Source: Parashewanella spongiae
GTDB taxonomy: Bacteria > Pseudomonadota > Gammaproteobacteria > Enterobacterales > Shewanellaceae
NCBI RefSeq assembly: GCF_004358345.1
Contig: NZ_CP037952.1
Span: forward strand, 2,294,001-2,358,000
DNA: 64,000 bases
Direction of reading: 5' to 3'
Numbering within the stretch: the first letter of the stretch is position 1; each line of letters begins with the position of its first letter. The position numbers were made by a program, and so were the translations under genes. Of this stretch, positions 8,300 through 18,462 are shown piece by piece. The notes under the pieces are model-generated. The model ran no database searches and had not been told where the DNA came from. It worked only from the letters and a program-made list of their open reading frames with translations.

Positions 8300-8405
8300 T
8301 TTGATACTAGCGAGCACACTTTTTAGTATGATCGCATCATAAAATAAACATCATAGAACAACGACAATATTATAATGTTAGATGCGTTTTTGTTTTAATA
8401 TTCTA
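8300..8405 (+). repeat. conserved PPR-gene 3' flank, copy A
   Basis: About 105 bp after the PPR stop codon are almost identical to 9195-9300 (shared GCGAGCACACTTTTTAGTAT and ATCATAGAACAACGAC blocks). They contain the hairpin-forming ATGATCGCATCAT. No gene is present. The copy ends where leader copy B begins, which shows that the whole leader-gene-flank unit was tandemly duplicated. Confidence 0.8.
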
Positions 8406-8424
8406 AATGGTTTTGAGGCAGAAA

Positions 8425-8652
8425 TGCGCCAGCCGACCGAGCTGGCAAGAGTTTGGATATAACCAATTTACGCCCAATTTCATTATTTTTTTGAGTCTGA
8501 GATACAGTTATGAGCTACCAAACGACTCCCCTGTGCGGTGGATAATTTTCTGTTATACATTTATAGAATGCCTTAAAGCTGAATATTTTTGAATTTATCT
8601 TTTCAGTGCGTTATTTCTTGCTTGTTAATTCACTCACTTATTGAGTAATGAG
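8425..8652 (+). repeat. conserved PPR-gene leader, copy B
   Basis: Second copy of the PPR leader. Its 5' hairpin GCCAGC cgaccga GCTGGC is perfect here. It ends in TTGAGTAATGAG directly before ATGGCGACA, the same start region as the intact genes. It now leads into a deleted gene body. Confidence 0.75.
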
Positions 8653-9194
8653 ATGGCGACACAACTACAGCCAGCTTAATGCAACAATGGGGCATCAAGC
8701 CTGATGTTGCCATTTACAATGCCTTTATCAAAGTATGTATTAAGGCTAAGGAATTTGACACCGAAATATGGCATTTAGAAGAAATAATGAACAAAAGTGA
8801 CATAAGTGCTTTTTCACAAATACATGCTCAGCTTGCGCCGATTGAAAAAGATAATTTTGCAAGCATGATTGATAAAGGGATAACACAAGGAATATATAAA
8901 AAAAGTGTTGGCTTAATGAATCATTGTATCGATTTGCATATGGATAAAATCTTCGAAGGACATTCAGGCGATGGAACACATATTCGAGGTATTCCATTAG
9001 CTTTCGCAAGACTATTATTTTGTTACCACAAACAAAACAATGAACCCAACATCACATCGATCATAACTGGGTACCATGGCAATAATACGTTAAAAAATGG
9101 AATGATAAGCTTTCTCAAAGATGAGTTTGAACTTGAGTTTATCGAGGATAAATTCAACTCAGGAATGATAGTATTGAAGGAGTCTGCCCATTAA
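8653..9194 (+). pseudogene. PPR/SMR gene remnant with internal deletion
   Basis: The original start ATGGCGACA is joined directly to the end of a repeat unit (ACAACTACAGCCAGCTTAATG). The start codon frame closes after 8 codons (ATG ... GCT TAA). In the other frame, from 8679, 171 aa survive: one PPR half-unit plus the complete C-terminal SMR-like domain (IDLHMDKIF, ITGYHGNN), about 90% identical to the intact copies by eye. The join sits at a GGCGACA / GTCGACACA-type short homology, so a recombination deletion of almost the entire gene is likely. An internal start at 8679 might still express the SMR-like part alone. Confidence 0.8.
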
Positions 9195-9300
9195 TTTGAT
9201 ACGAGCGAGCACACTTTTTAGTATGATCGCATCATAAAATGAACATCATAGAACAACGACAGTATTATAATGTTAAATGCATTTTTGTTTTAATATTCTA
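9195..9300 (+). repeat. conserved PPR-gene 3' flank, copy B
   Basis: Near-identical to 8300-8405. It marks the end of the second PPR unit. Homology stops around 9300, where IS110-related sequence begins. Confidence 0.75.
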
Positions 9301-9378
9301 AATTGATGTATGGAATCCACTCCCATTAATCGTCGAACTATGGTGTAGTGTCGGCATTAAAGAACAGAGGGTTTCATT

Positions 9379-9747
9379 ATGTTGACCAGTAATATTATCG
9401 CAATCGATCTCGCTAAAAACATTTTTCAAGTTTGCCATATCAGTGTTGATAGCGAGCTCCTTAGTAATAAAGCTGTTAGCAGACAAAACTTAAAGAACTG
9501 TTAGTTAGCCAAAGCTAAGCCATCTATTATGTCTATGTAAGGTTGCTGCCGTTGCCATTATTGGAGCCGGTATACAGAGCAATTTCATCACCAAGCACGG
9601 ATCATTAATCCTAGAAAAGTTAAAGCTTATGTCGAAAGTCATAAAACAGATTGAAATGATGCCCTTGCTATTGCAAACGGAGCTATGCAAGTTGGGTTAA
9701 AATTCAGTTCTCCTAAATCAATCGAACAACAGTTTATTTTTGTTTAA
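9379..9747 (+). pseudogene. IS110-family transposase relic
   Basis: ATG 9379 starts an IS110-type N-terminus (NIIAIDLAKNIFQVCHI, with the DLAK catalytic Asp region) that soon hits stops and frameshifts. Downstream fragments in other frames still read like IS110: SHKT-NDALAIANGAMQVGLKF and SSPKSIEQQ. The rest of the transposase, including the C-terminal Ser domain, is gone. No intact ends are recognisable. It abuts the PPR 3' flank. Confidence 0.75.
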
Positions 9748-9752
9748 GAAAA

Positions 9753-9779
9753 ATAGGCCACAACTTGCGCTGTGGCTAT
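9753..9779 (-). terminator. likely suhB terminator
   Basis: Stem ATAGGCCACA / TGTGGCTAT with one bulged G. On the minus strand it is followed by TATTTTTCTT, giving the U-rich tail. It lies about 95 bp past the suhB stop codon. Confidence 0.6.
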
Positions 9780-9873
9780 TGGGAAGCCTAGTGAAAATCG
9801 TTCAATTAGCTAAGCTATAACGATCGGCATTAAGATATTAATCTCGGCTTGTTTGTGAAGAAAGAATGAAAAC

Positions 9874-10677
9874 TTATCGTTTTAGACCTTCATTTAGTAA
9901 TGGTCGGATGGTCTTAACTAAGTTACTTGTTACTTTTGGAGCGCCCGCGACGATATTTCCAGAACTCAAGTAGTTATGGTTTCCGGAAAAGTCGGTAACA
10001 GTACCGCCTGCTTCACGGCAAATTAAGTCACCGGCCGCAATATCCCATGGTTTTAAACCAATTTCGAAGAAACCATCTAAACGGCCTGAGGCAACATATG
10101 CCAAATCTAATGCTGCAGAGCCTGCGCGACGTAGATCTGCACATTCATTAAATACTTCACCAAAAATGTTCATGTATGTTTCAGAATGTTGGCGTGCTTT
10201 GAATGGAAATCCTGTGCCAATGATAGTGTTATTTAAATCATTAGGGTTGGTAACACGGATACGGAATTCATTAAGTTTAGCGCCTTTTCCGCGAACGGCT
10301 GTAAACAGCTCTTCACGTACAGGATCGTAAATTGCTGCAACTTCAGTTTTGCCTTTTTGCTGTAATGCAATAGAAACCGCAAAATGAGGAATGCCTCTAA
10401 CAAAGTTGTTAGTTCCATCAAGGGGATCTACTATCCACATAAAATCTTTGTTTGAACCGCGATCTTCTCCACCTTCTTCACCTACAATGGTGTGGTCGGG
10501 ATAAGATTTACGGATCTGATAAATAATTGCAGCTTCTGCTTCCTTGTCTACACTAGTTACGAAATCGTTAATTCCTTTTTCAGAAACTTCGATACGATCT
10601 AATTCAGTATAAGCGCGCATAATTGTTTGGCCGGCGGCGCGAGCTGCGCGAACGGCAATAGTCAGCATTGGATGCAT
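9874..10677 (-). CDS. suhB: inositol-1-monophosphatase SuhB
   Basis: 267 aa, the same length as E. coli SuhB. It has the IMPase metal-binding motifs in order: GEEGGE (about 67-72), WIVDPLDGTNNFVRGIPHFA (about 82-101) and WDIAAGDLICREAGG (about 212-226). The family dephosphorylates myo-inositol 1-phosphate; SuhB also acts in rRNA transcription antitermination with NusA/ribosomal proteins. It is transcribed divergently from trmJ, the arrangement usual in Shewanella and enterics. Start ATG 10677 matches the family N-terminus MHPMLTIAVRAARAAG. Confidence 0.96.
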   Translation of the reverse strand: MHPMLTIAVRAARAAGQTIMRAYTELDRIEVSEKGINDFVTSVDKEAEAAIIYQIRKSYPDHTIVGEEGGEDRGSNKDFMWIVDPLDGTNNFVRGIPHFAVSIALQQKGKTEVAAIYDPVREELFTAVRGKGAKLNEFRIRVTNPNDLNNTIIGTGFPFKARQHSETYMNIFGEVFNECADLRRAGSAALDLAYVASGRLDGFFEIGLKPWDIAAGDLICREAGGTVTDFSGNHNYLSSGNIVAGAPKVTSNLVKTIRPLLNEGLKR

Positions 10678-10840
10678 TGCAATCCCCTGGATGTTAAAGA
10701 ACGAAAAAATAGCAGCGCGAATTATACGTTAATAATTGTTATTGGCAAACCTCTGCTCCAAACTATATTTACAGTATCTTGAATTGAGTTGGTTGTGATA
10801 AAATTCTAAATCTGGTTTTTTTAAAATAAATAGTATTTTC

Positions 10841-11581
10841 ATGCTCAGTAATATTCGTGTGGTTTTGGTCGGTACATCCCACCCTGGGAACATTGGTTCA
10901 ACAGCAAGAGCTATGAAGACGATGGGATTATCAAATCTTTACCTTGCTGAGCCAAGAACTGAAGTTGATGGTCATTCAATCGCACTTGCGGCTGGCGCAT
11001 CTGATATATTGCAAAATTTGGTAAAAGTAGATTCATTTGAAGAAGCAATTTCTGATTGTAGTTTAGTGATTGCGACAAGTGCACGAAGCCGCACGTTAGA
11101 TTGGCCTATTATTGAGCCCAGAGGAGCTGGTGAGCAATTAGTAGATGAATGTAAAACTGGCCCTGTAGCGATAGTTTTTGGCCGCGAAAATCACGGTCTA
11201 TCAAATGAAGAATTACAAAAATGTAACTATCACGTAGTTATTCCTGCCAATGCTGAATACAGTTCACTTAATTTGTCACAAGCTGTACAAATTATCTGTT
11301 ATGAAACACGAATGGCATTTTTATCTGAACAAAATCTTGATAATAAGAGAGAGATTGAACAGCTCACGGATAATTATCCAGCATCTAAAGATCAAGAACG
11401 TTTTTTTGAGCACTTAGAGAACACGCTTTTATCAACAGGGTTTATCATTAAGAATCACCCTGGACAAATTATGACGAAGCTTAGGCGTCTCTTTGGCCGT
11501 GCACGAATTGAAACTCAAGAGATGAATATTCTGCGTGGTATTCTGACATCAGTCGATAAATTCACTAAATCTAAAGACTAG
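10841..11581 (+). CDS. trmJ: tRNA (cytidine/uridine-32-2'-O)-methyltransferase TrmJ
   Basis: 246 aa, like E. coli TrmJ. It is a SPOUT-class methyltransferase: N-terminal [20 protein letters not shown], then the knotted SAM-binding part [15 protein letters not shown] and the C-terminal [12 protein letters not shown] motif. It methylates the ribose of nucleotide 32 in certain tRNAs using S-adenosylmethionine. It is 22 bp upstream of cysE, so the two probably form an operon. No defects seen. Confidence 0.95.
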   Translation: MLSNIRVVLVGTSHPGNIGSTARAMKTMGLSNLYLAEPRTEVDGHSIALAAGASDILQNLVKVDSFEEAISDCSLVIATSARSRTLDWPIIEPRGAGEQLVDECKTGPVAIVFGRENHGLSNEELQKCNYHVVIPANAEYSSLNLSQAVQIICYETRMAFLSEQNLDNKREIEQLTDNYPASKDQERFFEHLENTLLSTGFIIKNHPGQIMTKLRRLFGRARIETQEMNILRGILTSVDKFTKSKD

Positions 11582-11603
11582 ACATTCAAAGGTAACTGAG
11601 ATA

Positions 11604-12425
11604 ATGAGCGTGATTTCTAGAATTAAAGAAGACATCGAATCAATTTATCATCGTGATCCTGCTGCTCGCAGTACGCTTGAGATTGTTCTTAACTATCCCG
11701 GTATGCATGCAATTTGGCTTCACAGAATAAGTAATAAGCTTTGGAAAAAGCGCTTTTTTATTTTATCACGCTGTATATCAACATTCTCTCGTTGGCTTAC
11801 TGGAGTTGAAATACACCCTGGAGCGACTATTGGCCGCCGTTTTTTTATTGATCATGGGATGGGAATCGTAATAGGTGAAACGGCACAAATTGGTGATGAT
11901 TGCACGCTTTACCATGGGGTAACTTTAGGCGGAACTACTTGGAAAACAGGAAAGCGACACCCAACATTAGGCAATAATGTTGTAGTAGGTGCTGGCGCTA
12001 AGGTACTGGGGCCAATTGTTATAGAAGACAATGCTAGAGTCGGGTCGAACTCTGTTGTTGTTAAACAAGTCCCTACAGGGCGAACAGTACTTGGTATTCC
12101 TGGGCGAATCGTTGCCGAAGTATCAAACGAAAGCAAAGAGCAAAATGAGCGGCGTAGTGCAATGGCAGAAAAGTATGGCTTTGATGCTTATGCTGTTGCA
12201 CCTGATAACCCAGATCCAGTAGCTAACGCAATAGGACAAATGCTCGATCATATGCATTTGATGGACTCAAAATTACAAGACGTTTGTCACGAAGTTCAAC
12301 AACTTGGTGGCGAAGTTTGTACAGAAAAGCTTCCAGAACTTGATATTGAAGAATTCAGTGACGCAGAAAGAGACGCTGCAGAAAAAAGAAAGCAAGCAAT
12401 GGATGAGTTTGATCCAATAATATAA
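11604..12425 (+). CDS. cysE: serine O-acetyltransferase CysE
   Basis: 273 aa, the E. coli length. It has an N-terminal helical domain (about 1-140), then a left-handed beta-helix of hexapeptide repeats with catalytic-site motifs [14 protein letters not shown] and [18 protein letters not shown], and a C-terminal tail. It transfers acetyl from acetyl-CoA to serine, the first step of cysteine synthesis, feeding the sulfur source of the isc operon just downstream. The C-terminus ends EFDPII, retaining the final Ile by which CysE docks to CysK. Confidence 0.95.
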   Translation: MSVISRIKEDIESIYHRDPAARSTLEIVLNYPGMHAIWLHRISNKLWKKRFFILSRCISTFSRWLTGVEIHPGATIGRRFFIDHGMGIVIGETAQIGDDCTLYHGVTLGGTTWKTGKRHPTLGNNVVVGAGAKVLGPIVIEDNARVGSNSVVVKQVPTGRTVLGIPGRIVAEVSNESKEQNERRSAMAEKYGFDAYAVAPDNPDPVANAIGQMLDHMHLMDSKLQDVCHEVQQLGGEVCTEKLPELDIEEFSDAERDAAEKRKQAMDEFDPII

Positions 12426-12442
12426 TCTACTTTTAAATCTGA

Positions 12443-12475
12443 ATCACCGAAAGTTTTATATAAGACTTCGGTGAT
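12443..12475 (+). terminator. hairpin after cysE
   Basis: Stem ATCACCGAA(A)GT / ACTTCGGTGAT with an AT-rich loop, 18 bp after the cysE stop and followed by an AT-rich stretch. It probably separates trmJ-cysE transcription from the isc operon. Confidence 0.65.
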
Positions 12476-12609
12476 ATTTAATATGTTTCATATTAAAAAC
12501 TCCTCATTTCTAATACGAAAAATATTCATTTTCCGTTGAATCTTTAATAATAAAAAGGTTAAATACGCATCTGATATTTCATAGCTCAATTTGTTCTTGA
12601 AAATGGTTA

Positions 12610-12659
12610 ATACTTGACTAGTTCACTAGGCTAAATACTTGACTAAAATAGTCGGGTAT
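12610..12659 (+). promoter_or_regulatory. two IscR type-1 operators upstream of iscR
   Basis: The downstream site (12635-12659) has ATACTTGACTA then AAATAGTCGGGTAT and matches the E. coli type-1 IscR consensus at every position. The upstream site (12610-12634) has the same ATACTTGACTA left half and a degenerate right half. Two adjacent sites are also found at the E. coli isc promoter, where [2Fe-2S]-IscR represses the operon. Autoregulation here is inferred from this match. Confidence 0.85.
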
Positions 12660-12699
12660 GTTTCAATTTAACTATACTAAAGTAGGAACAAATTCTGTC

Positions 12700-13161
12700 A
12701 TGAAATTAACCTCTAAAGGTCGTTACGCTGTTACAGCTATGCTGGATGTTGCCATACATTCTTCTATGGGGCCTGTTCCATTAGCAGACATTTCAGAGCG
12801 TCAAGGAATATCACTATCTTACCTTGAGCAACTCTTTGCTAAATTAAGACGAAATGGTTTGGTCTCTAGCGTAAGAGGACCGGGTGGTGGTTATCGACTT
12901 GGTTTAACAGCTAATGAAATATCAGTGGGTATGGTTGTACAAGCGGTTGATGAATCCGTAGAAGCAACACGATGCTATGGGCAAGGCAATTGCCAAGGTG
13001 GTTCTCGTTGTTTGACTCATTCTTTATGGGATGACTTAAGTCGTCAAATTTCAGACTTTTTAGATGGAATTAGTCTAGCAGGATTAATGCAAAAGCGTGA
13101 TGTTCAATATATTGCGGTTAAGCAAGATAAAATGCAGCAAGAACAGAGATTTTCTCTTTAA
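12700..13161 (+). CDS. iscR: Fe-S cluster regulator IscR
   Basis: 153 aa from ATG 12700 ([18 protein letters not shown]), the conserved start; an in-frame ATG at 12658 lies inside the operator and is rejected. Rrf2-family winged helix at residues about 1-65. The [2Fe-2S] ligands C92, C98, C104 and H107 (CYGQGNC...C..H) fall at the same positions as in E. coli. It senses cluster status and represses the isc operon through the type-1 sites just upstream. First gene of iscR-S-U-A-hscB-hscA-fdx. Confidence 0.96.
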   Translation: MKLTSKGRYAVTAMLDVAIHSSMGPVPLADISERQGISLSYLEQLFAKLRRNGLVSSVRGPGGGYRLGLTANEISVGMVVQAVDESVEATRCYGQGNCQGGSRCLTHSLWDDLSRQISDFLDGISLAGLMQKRDVQYIAVKQDKMQQEQRFSL

Positions 13162-13235
13162 TTTCTTGCTATAAGAATAAATTTTTATTTGTACTTTGAA
13201 TGCCATATAAATGGCGACGTTGTACGGAGTGTGTA

Positions 13236-14450
13236 ATGAAGTTACCTATCTATTTAGATTATGCAGCAACAACGCCAGTGGATACTCGGGTTGCTGAAAA
13301 AATGATGCAGTATATGACTATGGACGGTGTGTTTGGTAATCCAGCATCTCGTTCTCATCGTTATGGTTGGCAAGCTGAAGAAGCGGTTGATATTGCGCGT
13401 AATCAAGTTGCAGAATTGATCAATGCAGATCCAAGAGAAATTATTTTTACTTCAGGTGCAACTGAATCAGATAACTTGGCGATAAAGGGTGTAGCACATT
13501 TTTATCAAAAGAAGGGTAAACACATTATAACAAGTAAAACCGAGCATAAAGCGGTTTTAGATACTTGCCGTCAACTAGAGCGTGAAGGTTTTGAAGTTAC
13601 TTATCTTGAGCCTGAATCAAACGGTATCATTCCAACTTCAGCTATCGAAGCTGCAATACGTGAAGATACAGTTTTGCTCAGTTTAATGCATGTTAATAAC
13701 GAAATTGGCGTTATTCATGACATTGCTGAAATTGGTGAATTATGTCGTTCAAAGAAAGTTATCTTTCATGTCGATGCAGCGCAAAGTGCTGGCAAATTAC
13801 CTATTGATGTACAGAACTTAAAGATTGATTTAATTTCGATATCTGGTCATAAGATGTATGGCCCTAAAGGTATTGGTGCGCTGTATGTTAGCAGAAAACC
13901 CCGCATCCGTTTGGAAGCCGCTATGCATGGTGGTGGACACGAACGCGGTATGCGTAGTGGTACATTAGCTACTCACCAAATAGTAGGTTTAGGTGAAGCA
14001 GCAGCTGTCGCTAAAGCTGATATGGACAAAGACAACGAACGCATTCGCAGACTACGTGATAGATTGTGGGCTGGAATCAAAGACATTGAAGAAACATATA
14101 TTAATGGTGACTTTGAACAACGTTATTGTGGTTCATTAAATGCCAGCTTTAACTTTGTTGAAGGTGAATCTTTGATAATGGCATTAAAAGATCTTGCTGT
14201 ATCTTCTGGTTCGGCATGTACTTCAGCCAGCTTAGAGCCTAGCTATGTGTTAAGAGCTCTAGGATTAAATGATGAAATGGCTCATAGTTCAATTCGTTTT
14301 TCAATTGGGCGTTTTACAACAGAAGAAGATATCGACTATGCGATTGATGTTATTAATAAATCAATCGGTAAGTTAAGAGATATGTCTCCATTATGGGAAA
14401 TGTATCAAGATGGAATCGATTTAAACACAGTTCAGTGGGCTCACCACTAA
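13236..14450 (+). CDS. iscS: cysteine desulfurase IscS
   Basis: 404 aa from ATG 13236 ([18 protein letters not shown]), identical in length to E. coli IscS and preceded by CGGAG; an upstream in-frame ATG at 13200 adds a non-homologous leader. PLP-dependent class V aminotransferase fold: [32 protein letters not shown] (PLP lysine near 206) and the mobile sulfur-carrying Cys in [10 protein letters not shown] (near 328). It takes sulfur from cysteine and hands it to IscU and other acceptors. Confidence 0.97.
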   Translation: MKLPIYLDYAATTPVDTRVAEKMMQYMTMDGVFGNPASRSHRYGWQAEEAVDIARNQVAELINADPREIIFTSGATESDNLAIKGVAHFYQKKGKHIITSKTEHKAVLDTCRQLEREGFEVTYLEPESNGIIPTSAIEAAIREDTVLLSLMHVNNEIGVIHDIAEIGELCRSKKVIFHVDAAQSAGKLPIDVQNLKIDLISISGHKMYGPKGIGALYVSRKPRIRLEAAMHGGGHERGMRSGTLATHQIVGLGEAAAVAKADMDKDNERIRRLRDRLWAGIKDIEETYINGDFEQRYCGSLNASFNFVEGESLIMALKDLAVSSGSACTSASLEPSYVLRALGLNDEMAHSSIRFSIGRFTTEEDIDYAIDVINKSIGKLRDMSPLWEMYQDGIDLNTVQWAHH

Positions 14451-14484
14451 TTGTTGAGCGAACAGATAAAGACGGAGCAGTATC

Positions 14485-14877
14485 ATGGCTTATAGTGAAG
14501 AAGTTATTGACCACTACGAGAACCCTCGTAACGTAGGCTCAATGGACAAAAGTGATCCATCAGTTGCTACCGGAATGGTTGGTGCGCCTGCTTGTGGTGA
14601 TGTAATGAAGTTGCAACTAAAGATAAGTGATGAAGGTATCATTGAAGATGCTAAATTCAAAACTTATGGTTGTGGTAGTGCGATTGCTTCAAGCTCGCTA
14701 GTTACCGAATGGGTAAAAGGTAAGAGCATTGAAGAAGCGGCATTAATTAAAAATACCGACATTGCTCACGAACTTGCTCTGCCACCAGTAAAAATCCATT
14801 GCTCAATTTTAGCTGAAGATGCTATTCAAGCGGCACTAGAAGATTACAAATCAAAGCACTCATTAGCAGCAGGTTAA
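14485..14877 (+). CDS. iscU: Fe-S scaffold IscU
   Basis: 130 aa. The three scaffold cysteines are present in their usual contexts: [22 protein letters not shown] and [11 protein letters not shown]. The LPPVKIHC motif, the binding site for chaperone HscA, is intact. It assembles [2Fe-2S] clusters with IscS, IscA and ferredoxin. It lies 34 bp after iscS with a GGAG ribosome-binding site. Confidence 0.97.
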   Translation: MAYSEEVIDHYENPRNVGSMDKSDPSVATGMVGAPACGDVMKLQLKISDEGIIEDAKFKTYGCGSAIASSSLVTEWVKGKSIEEAALIKNTDIAHELALPPVKIHCSILAEDAIQAALEDYKSKHSLAAG

Positions 14878-14890
14878 TGACGGAGTAGTA

Positions 14891-15214
14891 ATGGCAATAA
14901 CAATGACGCCAGCCGCTTCTGAACGAGTAAAGTCGTTTCTAAAAAACCGCGGCAAAGGCTTAGGTCTGAGATTGGGTTTAAGAACAGCAGGCTGCTCAGG
15001 TATGGCTTACGTACTTGAGTTTGTTGATGACCTTAATGACGATGATGAGATGTATGAAGTCGAAGGCTGCAATATTATTATTGATGCTAAGAGTTTCATT
15101 TATCTACAAGGGATTGAGTTAGATTTTGTGAAAGAAGGCTTAAATGAAGGCTTTCAGTTCAATAATCCTAATGCCAAAGGTGAATGTGGGTGTGGTGAGA
15201 GCTTTACAGTTTAA
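14891..15214 (+). CDS. iscA: A-type Fe-S carrier IscA
   Basis: 107 aa, the E. coli length. It has the A-type Cys motifs AGCSGMAY and the C-terminal GECGCGESF, the three conserved ligands used to bind iron or a cluster and pass it to target proteins. It starts 13 bp after iscU, within the same operon. Confidence 0.96.
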   Translation: MAITMTPAASERVKSFLKNRGKGLGLRLGLRTAGCSGMAYVLEFVDDLNDDDEMYEVEGCNIIIDAKSFIYLQGIELDFVKEGLNEGFQFNNPNAKGECGCGESFTV

Positions 15215-15295
15215 TCATCGTATCTAACGATACCATTTAATGCCGTCATCTTGTTTTATAACATTGACGGCATTTTAATAGTAAGAATAAATTAA

Positions 15296-15823
15296 ATGAA
15301 TTTTTTTGAATTATTCGGCTTTTCAGTTAATTTCGATATTGATAGCACTCAATTGTCTGAGCGTTATCGCGAGTTGCAACGCACTGTACATCCAGATAAA
15401 TTTTCGAGTGGAAGTGAACAAGAAAAGCTTTTAGCTGTGCAAAAAACAGCACAAATAAATGATGCATACCAGTCACTGAAAGATCCTATTCAACGTGCCG
15501 AGCATATCCTTAAATTACGTGGCATCGATATTAGCCATGAAACTATGACAGTTAAAGATACAGCTTTTTTAATGCAGCAAATGGATTGGCGTGAAGAGCT
15601 AGAAGATTTACGAGGTCAAGCTGAACCTCATTTAGCTATTGAGCAACTCCAAGCATCGTTTGAATTGCACCGTTCACAAATCATGTCCTTTTTGATGACT
15701 TTGTTATTATCTGAAAGTGAAAAAGATTTGCTTGCAGCAGCAGATCAGATACGAAAGCTAAAGTTCATGACAAAGCTGCAGGACGAATTACTCCGTATTG
15801 AAGACAGTTTATTCGATCTCTAG
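15296..15823 (+). CDS. hscB: J-protein co-chaperone HscB
   Basis: 175 aa. N-terminal J domain with the HPD motif at about residues 32-34 (TVHPDKFSS) and a C-terminal three-helix bundle that holds IscU. It stimulates the ATPase of HscA and delivers IscU to it. A gap of about 80 bp from iscA holds an AT-rich region with a weak inverted repeat, so some transcription uncoupling is possible. Otherwise operon order is standard. Confidence 0.95.
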   Translation: MNFFELFGFSVNFDIDSTQLSERYRELQRTVHPDKFSSGSEQEKLLAVQKTAQINDAYQSLKDPIQRAEHILKLRGIDISHETMTVKDTAFLMQQMDWREELEDLRGQAEPHLAIEQLQASFELHRSQIMSFLMTLLLSESEKDLLAAADQIRKLKFMTKLQDELLRIEDSLFDL

Positions 15824-15910
15824 TTTAAAGATATGAGTTACTCATCTTTAATAAATAAATTTAAGCTGATTTATTAATCTAAGTTCGCTTTACAAGTAAG
15901 TAGAAATAAT

Positions 15911-17773
15911 ATGGCCTTTTTACAGATTGCCGAGCCAGGACAAAGTGCGGCACCTCATCAACGCAAGCTTGCAGTAGGTATCGATTTAGGTACTACCAAC
16001 TCTTTAGTCGCCGCAGTACGTAGTGGTGAGTCAACGACACTCGCTGATCAGTTGGGGCGTTCATCATTACCATCCATCGTAAGATACGCATCTGATTCAA
16101 TACAGGTCGGATACGAAGCTGCAGCGCAGTCAGCTGTAGATCCTAAAAATACGATAGTGTCAGTTAAGCGATTTATGGGGCGTAGCCTTGCAGATGTTAT
16201 TGAGAATGAAGAATCGCTACCTTATGACTTATTAACAAGTGAACAAGGTTTGCCGATTTTCGATACAGCACAAGGTAAAATCAACCCAATTCAGGTTTCA
16301 GCTGAAATTTTACGATCGTTAATCGCTCGTGCAGAGAAGACATTAGGTGATGAGCTGCAGGGAGTTGTTATTACTGTTCCTGCGTATTTCGATGATGCTC
16401 AGCGACAAGCGACTAAAGAAGCTGCTTCTCTACTGGGAGTTAAAGTACTAAGGCTTTTAAACGAGCCGACAGCTGCTGCTATCGCATACGGTTTAGATAG
16501 TCAGCAAGAAGGTGTCATAGCCGTTTATGACTTGGGTGGTGGCACTTTTGATATTTCTATATTGCGATTAAACAAAGGCGTATTCGAAGTATTAGCAACT
16601 GGAGGTGATTCAGCTCTAGGAGGCGATGATTTCGATCACAAATTGCAAGAATATCTGCTAAAAAGCTGGAACCTTTCAGAGTTAAGTAATACCGAGTCAC
16701 GCCGCTTGTTGATTGAATCAAGGCGGTTGAAAGAAGCATTAACAAATGCTGAACAAGATACAGCGCGTTTAGTATTGGATAACGCTCAAGTTTTGGAATT
16801 ATCAGTAACAAAGAACCAATTTGAAAGTTTGATCTCGGCATTAGTTAAAAAAACTATTATGAGCTGTCGCCGTGCTCTGCGTGATGCGAGAGTTTCAACT
16901 GACGAAGTTTTACAGACAGTGATGGTAGGTGGCTCTACGCGCGTTCCAATGATCAGAGAGCAAGTTGAAGAATTCTTTAAAAAAATACCGCTGACGTCGA
17001 TTAATCCTGATACAGTCGTCGCGTTGGGCGCTGCTATTCAAGCCGATATACTCGTTGGAAATAAACCTGATTCAGATTTATTGTTATTAGACGTGATCCC
17101 TTTGTCATTAGGGATTGAGACTATGGGTGGATTGGTTGAAAAAGTTGTTTTAAGAAATACCACAATACCAGTCGCGAAAGCCCAAGAGTTTACCACCTTT
17201 AAAGATGGTCAAACAGCAATGATGATCCATGTAGTTCAAGGTGAGCGTGAATTGGTAGCAGACTGTCGTTCATTGGCAAAGTTTGTACTGACCGATATTC
17301 CACCTTTAGCAGCAGGCGCTGCACATATACGAGTGACCTTTCAAGTCGATGCAGACGGCCTGCTTAGTGTTACTGCTATGGAAAAGTCGACAGGTGTACA
17401 AGCAAGTATTCAAGTTAAGCCATCTTTTGGCTTATCAGATACTGAGATAGCATCAATGATCAAAGACTCTATGGCAAATGCTAAAGATGATATAACTCGC
17501 AGAATGCTCGCTGAACAGCAAGTCGAAGCAAGTAGGGTTTTAGAAAGCTTAACTTCTGCATTAGAAAAAGATGGCGATTTACTTAATGAGCAAGAGCGCA
17601 CAGCCATTGAACAGAGTATGGCTCTTTTGGCACAGCTTGCTACCCAAAGTGATACTGATGCTATCGCGAAAGAGATTGAATTGCTCGATAAACAAACACA
17701 GTCATTCGCTTCAAAGCGAATGGATAATTCGATTAAGGCCGCATTAACCGGCCAATCAGTAGATACGTTATAG
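15911..17773 (+). CDS. hscA: Hsp70-type chaperone HscA
   Basis: 620 aa. DnaK-like ATPase domain with [41 protein letters not shown] and [12 protein letters not shown], then the linker ([14 protein letters not shown]) and substrate-binding domain. It is specialised for IscU, whose LPPVK motif is present upstream. It uses ATP hydrolysis to promote cluster transfer from IscU. Ten bp separate it from fdx. Confidence 0.96.
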   Translation: MAFLQIAEPGQSAAPHQRKLAVGIDLGTTNSLVAAVRSGESTTLADQLGRSSLPSIVRYASDSIQVGYEAAAQSAVDPKNTIVSVKRFMGRSLADVIENEESLPYDLLTSEQGLPIFDTAQGKINPIQVSAEILRSLIARAEKTLGDELQGVVITVPAYFDDAQRQATKEAASLLGVKVLRLLNEPTAAAIAYGLDSQQEGVIAVYDLGGGTFDISILRLNKGVFEVLATGGDSALGGDDFDHKLQEYLLKSWNLSELSNTESRRLLIESRRLKEALTNAEQDTARLVLDNAQVLELSVTKNQFESLISALVKKTIMSCRRALRDARVSTDEVLQTVMVGGSTRVPMIREQVEEFFKKIPLTSINPDTVVALGAAIQADILVGNKPDSDLLLLDVIPLSLGIETMGGLVEKVVLRNTTIPVAKAQEFTTFKDGQTAMMIHVVQGERELVADCRSLAKFVLTDIPPLAAGAAHIRVTFQVDADGLLSVTAMEKSTGVQASIQVKPSFGLSDTEIASMIKDSMANAKDDITRRMLAEQQVEASRVLESLTSALEKDGDLLNEQERTAIEQSMALLAQLATQSDTDAIAKEIELLDKQTQSFASKRMDNSIKAALTGQSVDTL

Positions 17774-17782
17774 GTAACACTT

Positions 17783-18121
17783 ATGCCACAAATTGTTTTT
17801 CTTCCAAATGAAGATCTTTGTCCAGATGGTGCTGTTGTTGAGGCTGAAGTCGGTGAAACTATTTTAGATGTAGCATTAAAAAATGGTATTCATATTGAAC
17901 ATGCCTGCGAGAAATCATGTGCTTGTACAACTTGTCACTGTATCGTGCGTGAAGGATTTGACGAACTCGAAGAAAGTGATGAGTTAGAAGACGATATGCT
18001 TGATAAAGCATGGGGATTAGAGCCTGAAAGTCGTTTAGCTTGCCAAGCTAAAGTTGTTGATGCGGATATGGTAGTTGATATTCCTAAATACACGCTTAAT
18101 ATGGTGAGTGAGTCGCATTAG
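17783..18121 (+). CDS. fdx: adrenodoxin-type [2Fe-2S] ferredoxin Fdx
   Basis: 112 aa. The four cluster cysteines are in HACEKSCACTTCHC (first, second and third ligands spaced C-x5-C-x2-C) and LACQA. It donates electrons for cluster assembly on IscU. It ends the operon: no iscX follows before the terminator, unlike E. coli. Confidence 0.95.
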   Translation: MPQIVFLPNEDLCPDGAVVEAEVGETILDVALKNGIHIEHACEKSCACTTCHCIVREGFDELEESDELEDDMLDKAWGLEPESRLACQAKVVDADMVVDIPKYTLNMVSESH

Positions 18122-18136
18122 AAAGTTACTTACACA

Positions 18137-18168
18137 TAAAGAAGAGGCTGTTCATAGCTTCTTCTTTA
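18137..18168 (+). terminator. isc operon terminator
   Basis: Stem TAAAGAAGAGGCT / AGCTTCTTCTTTA with a 6-base loop, 16 bp after the fdx stop codon. Confidence 0.7.
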
Positions 18169-18203
18169 TCGTTATAAAAATCACAATCTGAAGCGCTAAT
18201 TAG

Positions 18204-18461
18204 GGCTGTTTATCTTTTAGGATTAAATTTTGTGCTATTTGAGCGTTTATCTGTTCAAGGCGTAAGCAGTGAAGCTTAGTCATCTAAGTAAACGGGTTAC
18301 AACACAGAACAGTGAACGCTCAAAAGCATCTAAGACAGCGTAAATTGGTCATTTCTACTGCGTTATCGCTTGTTTATTTGGAATACCAAACGGCACAAGC
18401 TCTGTCTTGTATAAAACGACCAACTTATCGCTGCAAAAATAATCACGAAAGATAAACAGCC
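18204..18461. mobile_element. MITE-like element with 14-bp perfect terminal inverted repeats
   Basis: GGCTGTTTATCTTT (18204-18217) is exactly inverted at AAAGATAAACAGCC (18448-18461). The 258-bp interior has no gene but a nested inverted repeat (GAGCGTTTATCTGTTC ... CAGTGAACGCTC). The right end touches the stop codon of the next gene. This is a typical non-autonomous element layout; the parent transposon is not in the window. Confidence 0.7.
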
Positions 18462-18462
18462 T

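Noticed and set aside
12658-12699. Longer IscR starting at 12658
   Set aside because: That ATG overlaps the IscR operator, and the conserved protein begins at [10 protein letters not shown] (12700), which also puts the cluster ligands at the E. coli positions.
18122-18462. iscX gene after fdx
   Set aside because: No open frame resembling IscX; the interval is a terminator plus a MITE.
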